Assembly (NCBI GenBank): GCA_031268525.1
Contig: JAIRXA010000059.1
Span: forward strand, 1 to 11,749
From: Coriobacteriales bacterium
GTDB taxonomy: Bacteria; Actinomycetota; Coriobacteriia; Coriobacteriales; UBA8131
Length of the DNA: 11,749 nt
Reading direction: 5' to 3'
The position numbers and the translations under genes are program-made. The notes under the pieces are model-generated. The model made no database searches and was not told where the DNA came from. It saw only the letters and a program-made list of their open reading frames with translations. Below, one piece after another: positions 1-4,958 of the stretch. The stretch's first letter is position 1; each line of letters begins with the position of its first letter.

Positions 1-82
1 GGACGTACACTTCCTCTGGCATCCGTCGGACACCAGGCCCTTCGGTTTCCACAACATACTCGGATCTTACCCAGAATTTCAT
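1..82 (-). CDS. possible N-terminal fragment of an unidentified protein, cut by window edge
   Basis: On the minus strand an ATG at 80-82 opens a frame of 27 codons that runs off the window (begins MKFWVRSEYVVETEGPG). The composition, rich in Val, Glu and Gly, looks protein-like. I do not recognise the family and no function is proposed. There is no clear Shine-Dalgarno sequence; the upstream DNA is very AT-rich. The frame stays open for a short distance upstream, into the 105-bp repeat, before meeting a TAG. The fragment is too short to prove coding, so it is only a candidate for the neighbouring gene. Confidence 0.3.
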   Translation of the reverse strand, partial: MKFWVRSEYVVETEGPGVRRMPEEVYV

Positions 83-95
83 ATTATCATATTTA

Positions 96-200
96 ATTAT
101 GAAAATCAGTAAATTCGCAGGGCTCTATTTATCCTAACTTCAGGATAAATATTGGACTGAGCTTATAGGTGCCCTGCCGCATAATGCCTATGCCCTGCGC
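96..200 (+). repeat. 105-bp direct repeat, copy A
   Basis: This copy matches 973-1077 at 102 of 105 positions; the differences are at 111, 154 and 155. Inside it is a perfect 10-bp hairpin (TATTTATCCT at 126-135, AGGATAAATA at 142-151, 6-base loop), extended by GCTC/GAGC (122-125 with 159-162). An outer 8-bp inverted pair, CGCAGGGC at 116-123 and GCCCTGCG at 192-199, makes most of the unit foldable. The left edge reads tat gaa aat cag taa. In copy B the same codons are the last codons of the antitoxin-like gene (Y-E-N-Q-stop), so copy A carries the end of a lost or moved copy of that gene. Confidence 0.9.
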
Positions 201-210
201 GAAACGACGC

Positions 211-318
211 ACTGTTGGCAACTGTTGGCAGTCAGTTCGGCAACCTGTTGACGGCCAGACTGATTGGGTGCCAGATGTGTGTGCCAGATGACGTCACCCC
301 CAACCGAGATGCTATACT
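211..318 (+). promoter_or_regulatory. promoter and repeated sites upstream of PIN module
   Basis: The sequence shows an extended -10 element (TG at 310-311, TATACT at 313-318) with no good -35 box, which fits extended -10 promoters. Upstream lie a perfect 10-bp tandem repeat (ACTGTTGGCA at 211-220 and 221-230) and a perfect 10-bp direct repeat (GTGCCAGATG at 268-277 and 281-290). Toxin-antitoxin operons are usually autoregulated at repeats like these, so the second pair is a candidate operator. That role is inferred. Confidence 0.5.
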
Positions 319-364
319 TATCGTTAACAGTGAGCAATCAAGATACTCGCACAACGGAGAATGA

Positions 365-802
365 ATGAAGTTGTATTTAGATAACTGTTGTTTCAATCGT
401 CCTTTCGACGACCAGAGTATTGTGCGCAACAGGCTTGAGACGGAAGCCAAAATGCATGTTCAAAACCAAATCCAGAAAGGTGTGCATGAGCTTGTCTGGT
501 CGTATATCCTGGAGTACGAGAACAGCGAAAATCCACATCATGACCGACAGACCTCAACTTTGAAGTGGAAGAGCATCGCTGTAACCCATTGTACCCAGAC
601 TCAGGCGATTGTGGCCAAGGCCAGGGAGCTGGAATCAAAGGGCATTCGATCGAAAGATGCCCTGCACATATCGTGTGCGCTTAAATCTGAGGCAGATTAC
701 CTCTTGACCACTGATGACAAGATGCTGAGCAAAACCATTGAGGGGATAAGGCTCATCAACCCGATTGACTTTGTGAGAGAAGAGGCCAAATATGACGACT
801 GA
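365..802 (+). CDS. PIN-domain protein, probable type II toxin (ribonuclease)
   Basis: This 145-residue protein has the length and layout of a single PIN domain, a fold of Mg-dependent RNases used as VapC-type toxins. The acidic residues expected in the active site are visible: Asp6 in YLDNCC, Glu50/Glu52 in LEYEN, Asp98 in SKDALH and Asp117/118 in LTTDD. The KDALHIS and LLTTDD blocks are characteristic. The ATG at 365 follows GGAGA (356-360) at a good distance. The downstream partner overlaps its 3' end by 11 bases, so the two are likely translationally coupled. The order (toxin first) is the reverse of classic vapBC. It presumably cleaves a cytoplasmic RNA and is held in check by its partner; the target is unknown. 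Family assignment is firm, the toxin role is inferred. Confidence 0.85.
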   Translation: MKLYLDNCCFNRPFDDQSIVRNRLETEAKMHVQNQIQKGVHELVWSYILEYENSENPHHDRQTSTLKWKSIAVTHCTQTQAIVAKARELESKGIRSKDALHISCALKSEADYLLTTDDKMLSKTIEGIRLINPIDFVREEAKYDD

Positions 803-989
803 GGCTGTACTGCGTAGAGAAGGTATGGAAGCCCTGCTTGACAGGCTTGGCAGGGTAGACGCCGAACGCTTCATCACGTCCATCATCCGCGAACCATTCG
901 ACTATACGGAATGGCAGCGTAAACTCTTCGATGGCCTTTCCGTCGAAGAGCTGAGCGCAAAAGCCCAAGCCTATTATGAAAATCAGTGA
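792..989 (+). CDS. small partner of PIN protein, probable antitoxin
   Basis: This 65-residue protein starts with an ATG at 792 inside the end of the PIN gene and ends with TGA at 987-989. Small helical proteins of this kind, with a central F-x-x-x-x-x-x-x-x-DYTxW-like stretch and a C-terminal LSVEEL helix, are found directly after PIN genes of the same type. No classical DNA-binding motif (RHH, AbrB, Phd) is obvious, so it may neutralise by binding PIN directly. Its final codons lie inside the 105-bp repeat (973-1077). The antitoxin role rests on context: 11-base overlap, size and pairing. Confidence 0.7.
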   Translation: MTTEAVLRREGMEALLDRLGRVDAERFITSIIREPFDYTEWQRKLFDGLSVEELSAKAQAYYENQ

Positions 990-1077
990 ATTCGCAGGGC
1001 TCTATTTATCCTAACTTCAGGATAAATATTAAACTGAGCTTATAGGTGCCCTGCCGCATAATGCCTATGCCCTGCGC
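973..1077 (+). repeat. 105-bp direct repeat, copy B
   Basis: Second copy of the element at 96-200, differing at three bases (988, 1031, 1032). Its first 17 bases encode the end and stop codon of the antitoxin-like gene; the remainder is intergenic. The hairpin arms are at 1003-1012 and 1019-1028. A hairpin immediately after a stop codon could act as a weak terminator or mRNA-stabilising structure, but no T-tract follows. Together the two copies exactly bracket the PIN module, so recombination between them would delete it (877 bp). Confidence 0.9.
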
Positions 1078-1131
1078 AGAGCGAAGCGCTGTTGACAGCC
1101 TGGTAGCTTGGATGTGCCCATTGAACTCACA

Positions 1132-1140
1132 TGTTATACT
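1132..1140 (+). promoter_or_regulatory. extended -10 promoter of DUF3791 module
   Basis: TG at 1132-1133 and TATACT at 1135-1140 form the same extended -10 arrangement as upstream of the PIN gene (ATGyTATACTT in both). There is no well-placed -35 box. It lies about 40 bases before the TTG start of the next gene. Confidence 0.5.
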
Positions 1141-1178
1141 TTGAAGCCAGCTGATTAATTGAAGCGAAAGGCGTTTAC

Positions 1179-1403
1179 TTGAGCTCAACGACACGGCAAG
1201 AAATAGATTTCAGCGTTTTTCTCTTTCACCATTTGGCCAAGAGTTGGCATAAATCTGTACCAGAGACCTACCAAATCCTTGCAGATACGAATATCTTGGA
1301 TAGCTATATTATAGGTTGTTATGAATCACTGCATACACTTGGCGCCGAATATCTCATAGATGACATTACGGAGTTCGTTCGCGATAAGGGCATTGCTGTA
1401 TGA
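1179..1403 (+). CDS. DUF3791-type small protein, likely antitoxin-like partner
   Basis: This 74-residue protein matches the pattern I know for DUF3791: an N-terminal helix, then a central ILDSYIIGCYESLHTLG stretch and a C-terminal YLIDDITEFVRDKG. Family members normally precede a DUF3990 gene, whose product has an ADP-ribosyltransferase-like N-terminus; the pair behaves as a toxin-antitoxin-like unit in genome context. The start is TTG at 1179, chosen because AAAGG lies at 1167-1171, seven bases upstream, and no ATG is available. The stop codon overlaps the next start (ATGA at 1400-1403). Here the downstream partner is destroyed, which leaves this gene as an orphan. The family name comes from memory of the motif and was not searched. 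Confidence 0.7.
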   Translation: MSSTTRQEIDFSVFLFHHLAKSWHKSVPETYQILADTNILDSYIIGCYESLHTLGAEYLIDDITEFVRDKGIAV

Positions 1404-1459
1404 AACTGTATCATGGGTCCAATATCTCAGTCCAGCTTATCTGCTGGAGGACTTATTGA
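1400..1459 (+). pseudogene. 5' remnant of DUF3990-type toxin gene
   Basis: An ATG overlapping the stop of the preceding gene opens a frame beginning MKLYHGSNISVQ and stopping after 19 codons. MKLYHGSN is the characteristic start of DUF3990 proteins (about 150-200 residues, with the YHGS motif of an ADP-ribosyltransferase-like fold). The match is lost after about residue 12, and I found no continuation in any plus frame up to 1601. The gene therefore appears to have been cut off near 1435 by a deletion or rearrangement. Confidence 0.6.
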
Positions 1460-1496
1460 TAAATGAGGCAGAGATATTCTTTGACTGACAGTGTCA

Positions 1497-1601
1497 TCAG
1501 TGAGCGGGTTGCGTAGGGGGAACCGTTGTGATGACAGTCGCTTTGGCATAAAGAGGCAGGGCACGGGCGACAGCCTTCTCAATCTTCTCCTTCTCAGTCG
1601 T
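1497..1601 (-). other. in-frame open extension beyond the slipin TAG stop
   Basis: After the TAG at 1602-1604 the slipin reading frame stays open for 34 codons and ends at TGA (1497-1499). The predicted peptide is amphipathic and protein-like at first (TTEKEKIEKAVARALPLYAK) and ends in a Thr/Pro-rich tail. It may be the original C-terminus cut by a nonsense mutation, or chance open sequence. A perfect 8-bp inverted repeat (TGTCATCA 1492-1499 with TGATGACA) lies at its far end, but no T-tract makes it a clear terminator. Confidence 0.4.
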
Positions 1602-2666
1602 CTATGACATCAGTTTTTTGACCAGATTGAGGGCGGACGCACGAATATCGGCGTTCTCGGACGCAGTGCCCTGCATCTTCATTCTATCGCCGATATTCAG
1701 CTCGCTTGCAGCGCCTCCCGTAGCTCCCGGTGTGTTAAAGCTGTCGCCGAATGCACTCGGCAATACCACGACCCCTCCATTGCCGGCCTTGACGCTCTCA
1801 TATACCAGGCTCATGGTGCGCAGTTGCAGGGCGAGCTCGTCTTTGCTATAGACCCGGGCGGCACCGGCGAACATTTCGGAGATGTCCTGTTCGATCTCCG
1901 CGAGGATGATGCGAGCGTTGCGCTCGCGCTCCGCCTGCGCTTCCTTGCTCATTGCGTCCTGGAGTTCCTTGGGGATGAGTATATCGCGGATTTCAACACT
2001 GATAATGGTCACACCCCAGGCCTCGGTCTTCTGCTCGATGATGCTTTGGAGCTCATGGTCGAGTTGGTCACGACGGGTGGCAAGCTCGGCCAGGGTCAGC
2101 GAGCCCACGGCATTGCGCATCGTGGTCTGAGCGATCCAGGAGACAGCGCGCGGATAGTCTTCAACCTCGATGCAGGCTTTTTGCGGATCCCACACCATCC
2201 AGAAGAGAACGGCGTCCACATCAACGGGTACCAGGTCGGCAGTCAGGGTCTCTTCGGCCCCAAAGGGGGTAGCCATCGTGCGCTGGTCCACGCGGGCAGC
2301 AACAAATTCAATAAGGGGAATGGTGAAAAACAGGCCTGGCCCGGCAATGCGAACCAGACGCCCAAACCGCATGACGACGCAACGCTCCCAGTCCATCGCC
2401 ACATGAATGATGTTCAGCGACAATAAGGCCAGGAACAGTGCGCTCACAAGCGCGAATATACTCACCGTCTGTTGAACGAGGGCAAAAATACCCAATACCA
2501 GCACAGAGACCAGACAGAAGAGCGCCACGATCAGGAGGTAGACACCGTTGCGACTCGCCTTGCGGTTTCCTTTGCTCGTAGACGCCTCCAACGTGAAGTC
2601 GTTGCGTATGGTGCGCACCTGTTCGGCTTCGAGAGTCGTGTTCGGTCTCATGGCCTTTTCCTTCAT
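1602..2666 (-). CDS. slipin / Band-7 (SPFH) membrane protein
   Basis: The product is about 354 residues: a charged N-terminus, two hydrophobic segments (about residues 42-63 and 69-89), then an SPFH/Band-7 domain. The stomatin-type start is clear: ERCVVMRFGRLVRIAGPGLFFTIPL, followed by the RVDQRT strand and the VDVDAVLFW block. The helix with KEAQAERERNARI is the usual coiled-coil region. Slipins form ring-like membrane scaffolds; the cargo here is unknown. Start choice is uncertain. ATG at 2666 has AAAGGA eight bases upstream and lies one base past the regulator's stop, while ATGs at 2675 and 2651 are possible; AAGGA precedes the latter. The gene is coupled to the GntR regulator, which suggests envelope-stress-type control (inferred). 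The stop is TAG with an open extension behind it. Confidence 0.85.
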   Translation of the reverse strand: MKEKAMRPNTTLEAEQVRTIRNDFTLEASTSKGNRKASRNGVYLLIVALFCLVSVLVLGIFALVQQTVSIFALVSALFLALLSLNIIHVAMDWERCVVMRFGRLVRIAGPGLFFTIPLIEFVAARVDQRTMATPFGAEETLTADLVPVDVDAVLFWMVWDPQKACIEVEDYPRAVSWIAQTTMRNAVGSLTLAELATRRDQLDHELQSIIEQKTEAWGVTIISVEIRDILIPKELQDAMSKEAQAERERNARIILAEIEQDISEMFAGAARVYSKDELALQLRTMSLVYESVKAGNGGVVVLPSAFGDSFNTPGATGGAASELNIGDRMKMQGTASENADIRASALNLVKKLMS

Positions 2667-2667
2667 C

Positions 2668-3051
2668 CTATTCATCCTTTCCCAAACCCAGCCGCTTTCC
2701 TATCAAGCTCACGATATCCTGCGTGGTCAGACCGAGCTCCTTCATCTTACTGAGGTATTCGTCGGTGATCAGGTCGGTAGCACTGCCCCCCGCTCCCATT
2801 GCCGTATTCTCAAATTCGGTGACAAAGGTACCCTGACCACGGCGCGAAATGATGTAACCATCGCGCTCCAGCCCCTGGTAGACCTTGTTCACGGTGTTGT
2901 AGTTGATCTTTAACATGATGGCCATCTTGTGCACCGTGGGCAGCTGGTCGCCCACGGCGTAGTGGCCGGAAGTGATGAGATACACCAGCCGATTGCGCAG
3001 CTGCACCCAGACGGGGATGCCACTTTTTTCGTTGATTGTGAAGTCATCCAT
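2668..3051 (-). CDS. GntR-family transcriptional regulator, YtrA-like
   Basis: This protein of about 127 residues has an N-terminal winged-helix domain of the GntR type: IPVWVQLRNRLVYLITSGHY, then GDQLPTVHKMA and the recognition region INYNTVNKVYQGLERDGYI, closed by the wing SRRGQGTFV. Only a short helical C-terminal tail follows, as in the YtrA subfamily, which has no large ligand domain. These repressors commonly sit first in the operon they control, so it likely represses itself and the slipin gene downstream. ATG at 3051 is preferred, although neither it nor the in-frame TTG at 3063 has a good ribosome binding site. The minisatellite at 3114-3230 lies in its upstream region. Confidence 0.9.
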   Translation of the reverse strand: MDDFTINEKSGIPVWVQLRNRLVYLITSGHYAVGDQLPTVHKMAIMLKINYNTVNKVYQGLERDGYIISRRGQGTFVTEFENTAMGAGGSATDLITDEYLSKMKELGLTTQDIVSLIGKRLGLGKDE

Positions 3052-3062
3052 ACTTTGTGCCA

Positions 3063-3259
3063 ATCAGATATCAGGTGGTGACATGGGGGCGGGGAGGATC
3101 GGGTAGTGTGGGCGACACAGGCGATCCAGGCGATACGGGGGCGATACGGGAGACACAGGTGATACGGGAGACACAGGTGATACGGGAGACACAGGAGACA
3201 CAGGAGACACAGGAGACACAGGAGACAGGGTATCTGATCTGCTCAGACCCCATCAGATA
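3063..3259. promoter_or_regulatory. three ATCAGATA sites around the GntR upstream region
   Basis: ATCAGATA occurs at 3063-3070 and 3252-3259 on the plus strand, and its reverse complement TATCTGAT at 3231-3238. The last two form a perfect 8-bp inverted repeat with a 13-base gap, which also overlaps the stop codon of the NrfD-like gene. The first site touches the start region of the GntR gene. They may be operator sites for the GntR protein or a weak hairpin; this is inferred from position only. Confidence 0.35.
3114..3230 (+). repeat. 9-bp minisatellite, about 12 full units
   Basis: Tandem units follow the pattern GAYACRGGN: GACACAGGC, GATCCAGGC, one 11-base unit, then alternating GATACGGGA and GACACAGGT, and finally four identical GACACAGGA units (3188-3223) and a partial one. 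The identical units at the right end point to recent slippage expansion. In one frame the units encode Gly-Asp-Thr, but the two extra bases in the unit at 3132-3142 break it, and no gene with a ribosome binding site covers it. It occupies most of the gap between two minus-strand genes, upstream of the GntR-slipin operon. Confidence 0.9.
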
Positions 3260-4185
3260 AGCGGAGGACCGAGGCCAACGTCAGGGTGCGCCGCCGCCGC
3301 CAGAAAGCAGAACCGCAAGGCAAGCGCGCCACCCAGGCAGGCCAGCGCGTAGACCGCCGTTGAGTTCCAGGAGGCATGACCGCGTAAGATGAGCTCCATG
3401 CCAAGCGGTAGCAGTAGACCAAGCGCAACGACCCCTCCCCAAAAAGCAAGGGCGTAGTCGCCGTTGAGGAGGCGCGCCGTGCTGGCGGCTGCCGTCTGCG
3501 TGCCAAAAGCCATCAACAGCAGATAGCCTGCAAGCACCACGAGTTCGAGTATGAGCAAGGGCAGATGTGCTCTCGTAAGACGGACCGAGGGGCGCAGCGA
3601 GAGGCCTTCGGGCTGGCGCAAAAAGCCAATGAGTAAAAGTAAGGCAAAGCCGCAGCTCAACGACGAAAGGACGAAGAGCAGAGGGAGCAGGGGCGAAGCG
3701 AGAAAATGCAAGGCACCAAAACTCTGAAAGAGCAAGCCGGTATAAACCATGACGCTTGCGGCTCCAGCGGCCGTTGCCCAGCGGATGGCGATATGCACGG
3801 GCTTGGGTGTCGCGGCGGCAAAGCGAAGGCGAACAAGAAGTTGCAGGGCAGACAATGCGAGGAAGGCAACGATGCTCCAGGCGCCCAGAGTCAGTGTGTT
3901 CGGGCGGAGATCGGTGACAAAGGACAAGATGCGCTCGGGGCGACCGAGATCAAAAAGGAGAAACACCGTTCCCAAAGCAACAAAAGCGATGCCTGTGAAC
4001 AAGGCGGGTACCATGAGTACCCGATACTGGCCAAAAAGCCAGGGGCGCCAGTAACGCAGGAAACTATCGAGGAGGAAGACGACGAAAGCCAATCCGCCCC
4101 CCGCTCCCGCGAGAAACAGATACCAGACGACATTTTGCGAGAATACAGCTTGGCTGAACATGACGAGAGCATACCATAGACTCAT
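3253..4185 (-). CDS. NrfD/PsrC-like membrane subunit, orphan
   Basis: The 310-residue product is almost entirely hydrophobic, with about eight predicted membrane segments. It begins QNVVWYLFLAGAGGGLAFVV and includes LGTVFLLFDLGRPERIL, the typical signature of NrfD/PsrC quinone-interacting subunits. These proteins exchange electrons between menaquinol and a periplasmic or cytoplasmic iron-sulfur partner. The length fits the family. No NrfC-like ferredoxin subunit or molybdopterin enzyme is adjacent, which is unusual; the window only shows this gene alone between the minisatellite and a divergent ferritin-like gene. ATG at 4185 follows an AAGG that is very close; ATG at 4161 is an alternative start. 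The partner may be the cytochrome/flavoprotein system downstream or a distant gene, both inferred. Confidence 0.8.
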   Translation of the reverse strand: MSLWYALVMFSQAVFSQNVVWYLFLAGAGGGLAFVVFLLDSFLRYWRPWLFGQYRVLMVPALFTGIAFVALGTVFLLFDLGRPERILSFVTDLRPNTLTLGAWSIVAFLALSALQLLVRLRFAAATPKPVHIAIRWATAAGAASVMVYTGLLFQSFGALHFLASPLLPLLFVLSSLSCGFALLLLIGFLRQPEGLSLRPSVRLTRAHLPLLILELVVLAGYLLLMAFGTQTAAASTARLLNGDYALAFWGGVVALGLLLPLGMELILRGHASWNSTAVYALACLGGALALRFCFLAAAAHPDVGLGPPLI

Positions 4186-4216
4186 GCCTTACTACGGGCT
4201 TGCCTTACTACGGGCT
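4185..4216 (+). repeat. perfect 16-bp tandem duplication at NrfD-like start
   Basis: TGCCTTACTACGGGCT occurs at 4185-4200 and 4201-4216 without a mismatch. On the minus strand the unit contains AAGG just before the start codon, so the duplication doubles the possible ribosome binding site and sets the 5' leader of the NrfD-like gene. It looks like a recent slippage event. Confidence 0.85.
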
Positions 4217-4337
4217 TGCGTGTTGTGTTGAGTTTGGTGTACCACACTGAGCCCTGCACCTGGGTCGCAAAGCCTCGCCTTGTACAGCTCGCGTGTGGGC
4301 AAAACCTCTGAGAGGCAAACTCCCAAAATGACCTCTC

Positions 4338-4365
4338 TTGAATAGCTGTCAATGAGTGAGATAAT
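4338..4365 (+). promoter_or_regulatory. predicted promoter for ferritin-like gene
   Basis: TTGAAT at 4338-4343 and GATAAT at 4360-4365 are separated by 16 bases, close to the sigma-70-type consensus. A transcript from here would have a leader of about 120 bases before the ATG at 4493. The rest of the 4217-4492 interval shows no further gene I can support. Confidence 0.5.
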
Positions 4366-4492
4366 GTGAATGCGCCTGCGGCGGGACGCGAAACGAGTAA
4401 AACAGGCAACGCTGGCGAGCACACAGACATCAGACAAGGTACGCGGTGGGCAACAGGACAGGTCGCATGATGCGGCGGAAAGAGAGGAAATC

Positions 4493-4819
4493 ATGGCGTC
4501 ATTCCCCGATCCCTTTGCTGGGAGCAATCCTCCCACGATCAGCAAAGCCGATCTCATTCAGGCGGTCAGGCTTGACATCGTTGGCGAGTTAGAGGCAATG
4601 TACCTCTATGATGCCCACTCTCAGGCAACCGACGATGTGGTGGCCAAGAAGGTGCTGGCCGATATCCGCGACGAGGAGCGTGAGCATTTTGGCGAACTCG
4701 TGACCCTGCTGCGCTATCTGGCGCCTGACGAGTTTGGCCTGTTTCTCGAAGGGCAGGGGGAGGTCGCCGAGATGATCGAGTCTCTGGGGATCGACTACAC
4801 CGTGCCTGAACATAACTAG
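4493..4819 (+). CDS. short ferritin-like protein of the encapsulated-ferritin (Flp/EncFtn) type
   Basis: This 108-residue protein contains a two-helix ferritin-like core. Helix 1 is LIQAVRLDIVGELEAMYLYD and helix 2 is VLADIRDEEREHFGELVTLL. Probable iron ligands are Glu32, Glu62 and His65, the same spacing as in encapsulin-associated ferritin-like proteins, which dimerise to build the ferroxidase site. The likely role is iron oxidation and storage or peroxide detoxification. ATG at 4493 was chosen because AGAGAGG precedes it; the in-frame ATG at 4370 would add 41 basic residues with no family support. No encapsulin gene is in the window, and the C-terminus (TVPEHN) shows no clear encapsulin cargo tag. 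It is monocistronic, ending at a strong terminator. Confidence 0.8.
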   Translation: MASFPDPFAGSNPPTISKADLIQAVRLDIVGELEAMYLYDAHSQATDDVVAKKVLADIRDEEREHFGELVTLLRYLAPDEFGLFLEGQGEVAEMIESLGIDYTVPEHN

Positions 4820-4842
4820 CACCTCGTGAGCACTTCTCGGCC

Positions 4843-4929
4843 GCAAACAAGAGCCCCTGGCAAGTAGGGGCCCTGGACAACAAGAGCCCCGGCAAACAAG
4901 AGCCCCGGCAAGTAGGGGCTCTTGTTTGC
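4843..4929. terminator. bidirectional terminator array with duplicated arms
   Basis: A perfect 15-bp stem (GCAAACAAGAGCCCC at 4892-4906, its complement at 4915-4929, 8-base loop) lies between the convergent ferritin-like and cytochrome genes. It works on either strand: plus-strand RNA has TTGTTT in the descending arm. The left arm is present in three tandem versions: a full copy at 4843-4857 followed by a partial downstream arm, a partial one at about 4880-4890, and the 4892 copy. Alternative pairings are therefore possible. The array probably grew by local duplication. Confidence 0.85.
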
Positions 4930-4958
4930 GAGGGACTTTCATCTGTGGCGCCAGATAG

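Noticed and set aside
96..1077. Integron attC sites around a toxin-antitoxin cassette
   Set aside because: No clear paired RYYYAAC/GTTRRRY core sites at the ends of the repeat and no integrase in the window.
1602..1604. TAG read as pyrrolysine in the slipin gene
   Set aside because: Slipins have no pyrrolysine member known to me and nothing in the window supports the pathway; truncation or chance is simpler.
1824..2426. Long plus-strand frame opposite the slipin gene
   Set aside because: It is an antisense shadow with no recognisable domain and no ribosome binding site.
3114..3230. Short regular repeats suggesting a CRISPR array
   Set aside because: Units are 9 bp and contiguous with no spacers; it is a simple tandem repeat.
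3057..3260. Open frame through the repeats coding for a collagen-like peptide
   Set aside because: No ribosome binding site, the Gly-Asp-Thr frame is broken by a two-base insertion, and it runs opposite to both neighbours.
4370..4492. N-terminal extension of the ferritin-like protein from ATG 4370
   Set aside because: The residues are basic and low-complexity, unlike the family, and ATG 4493 has the better ribosome binding site.
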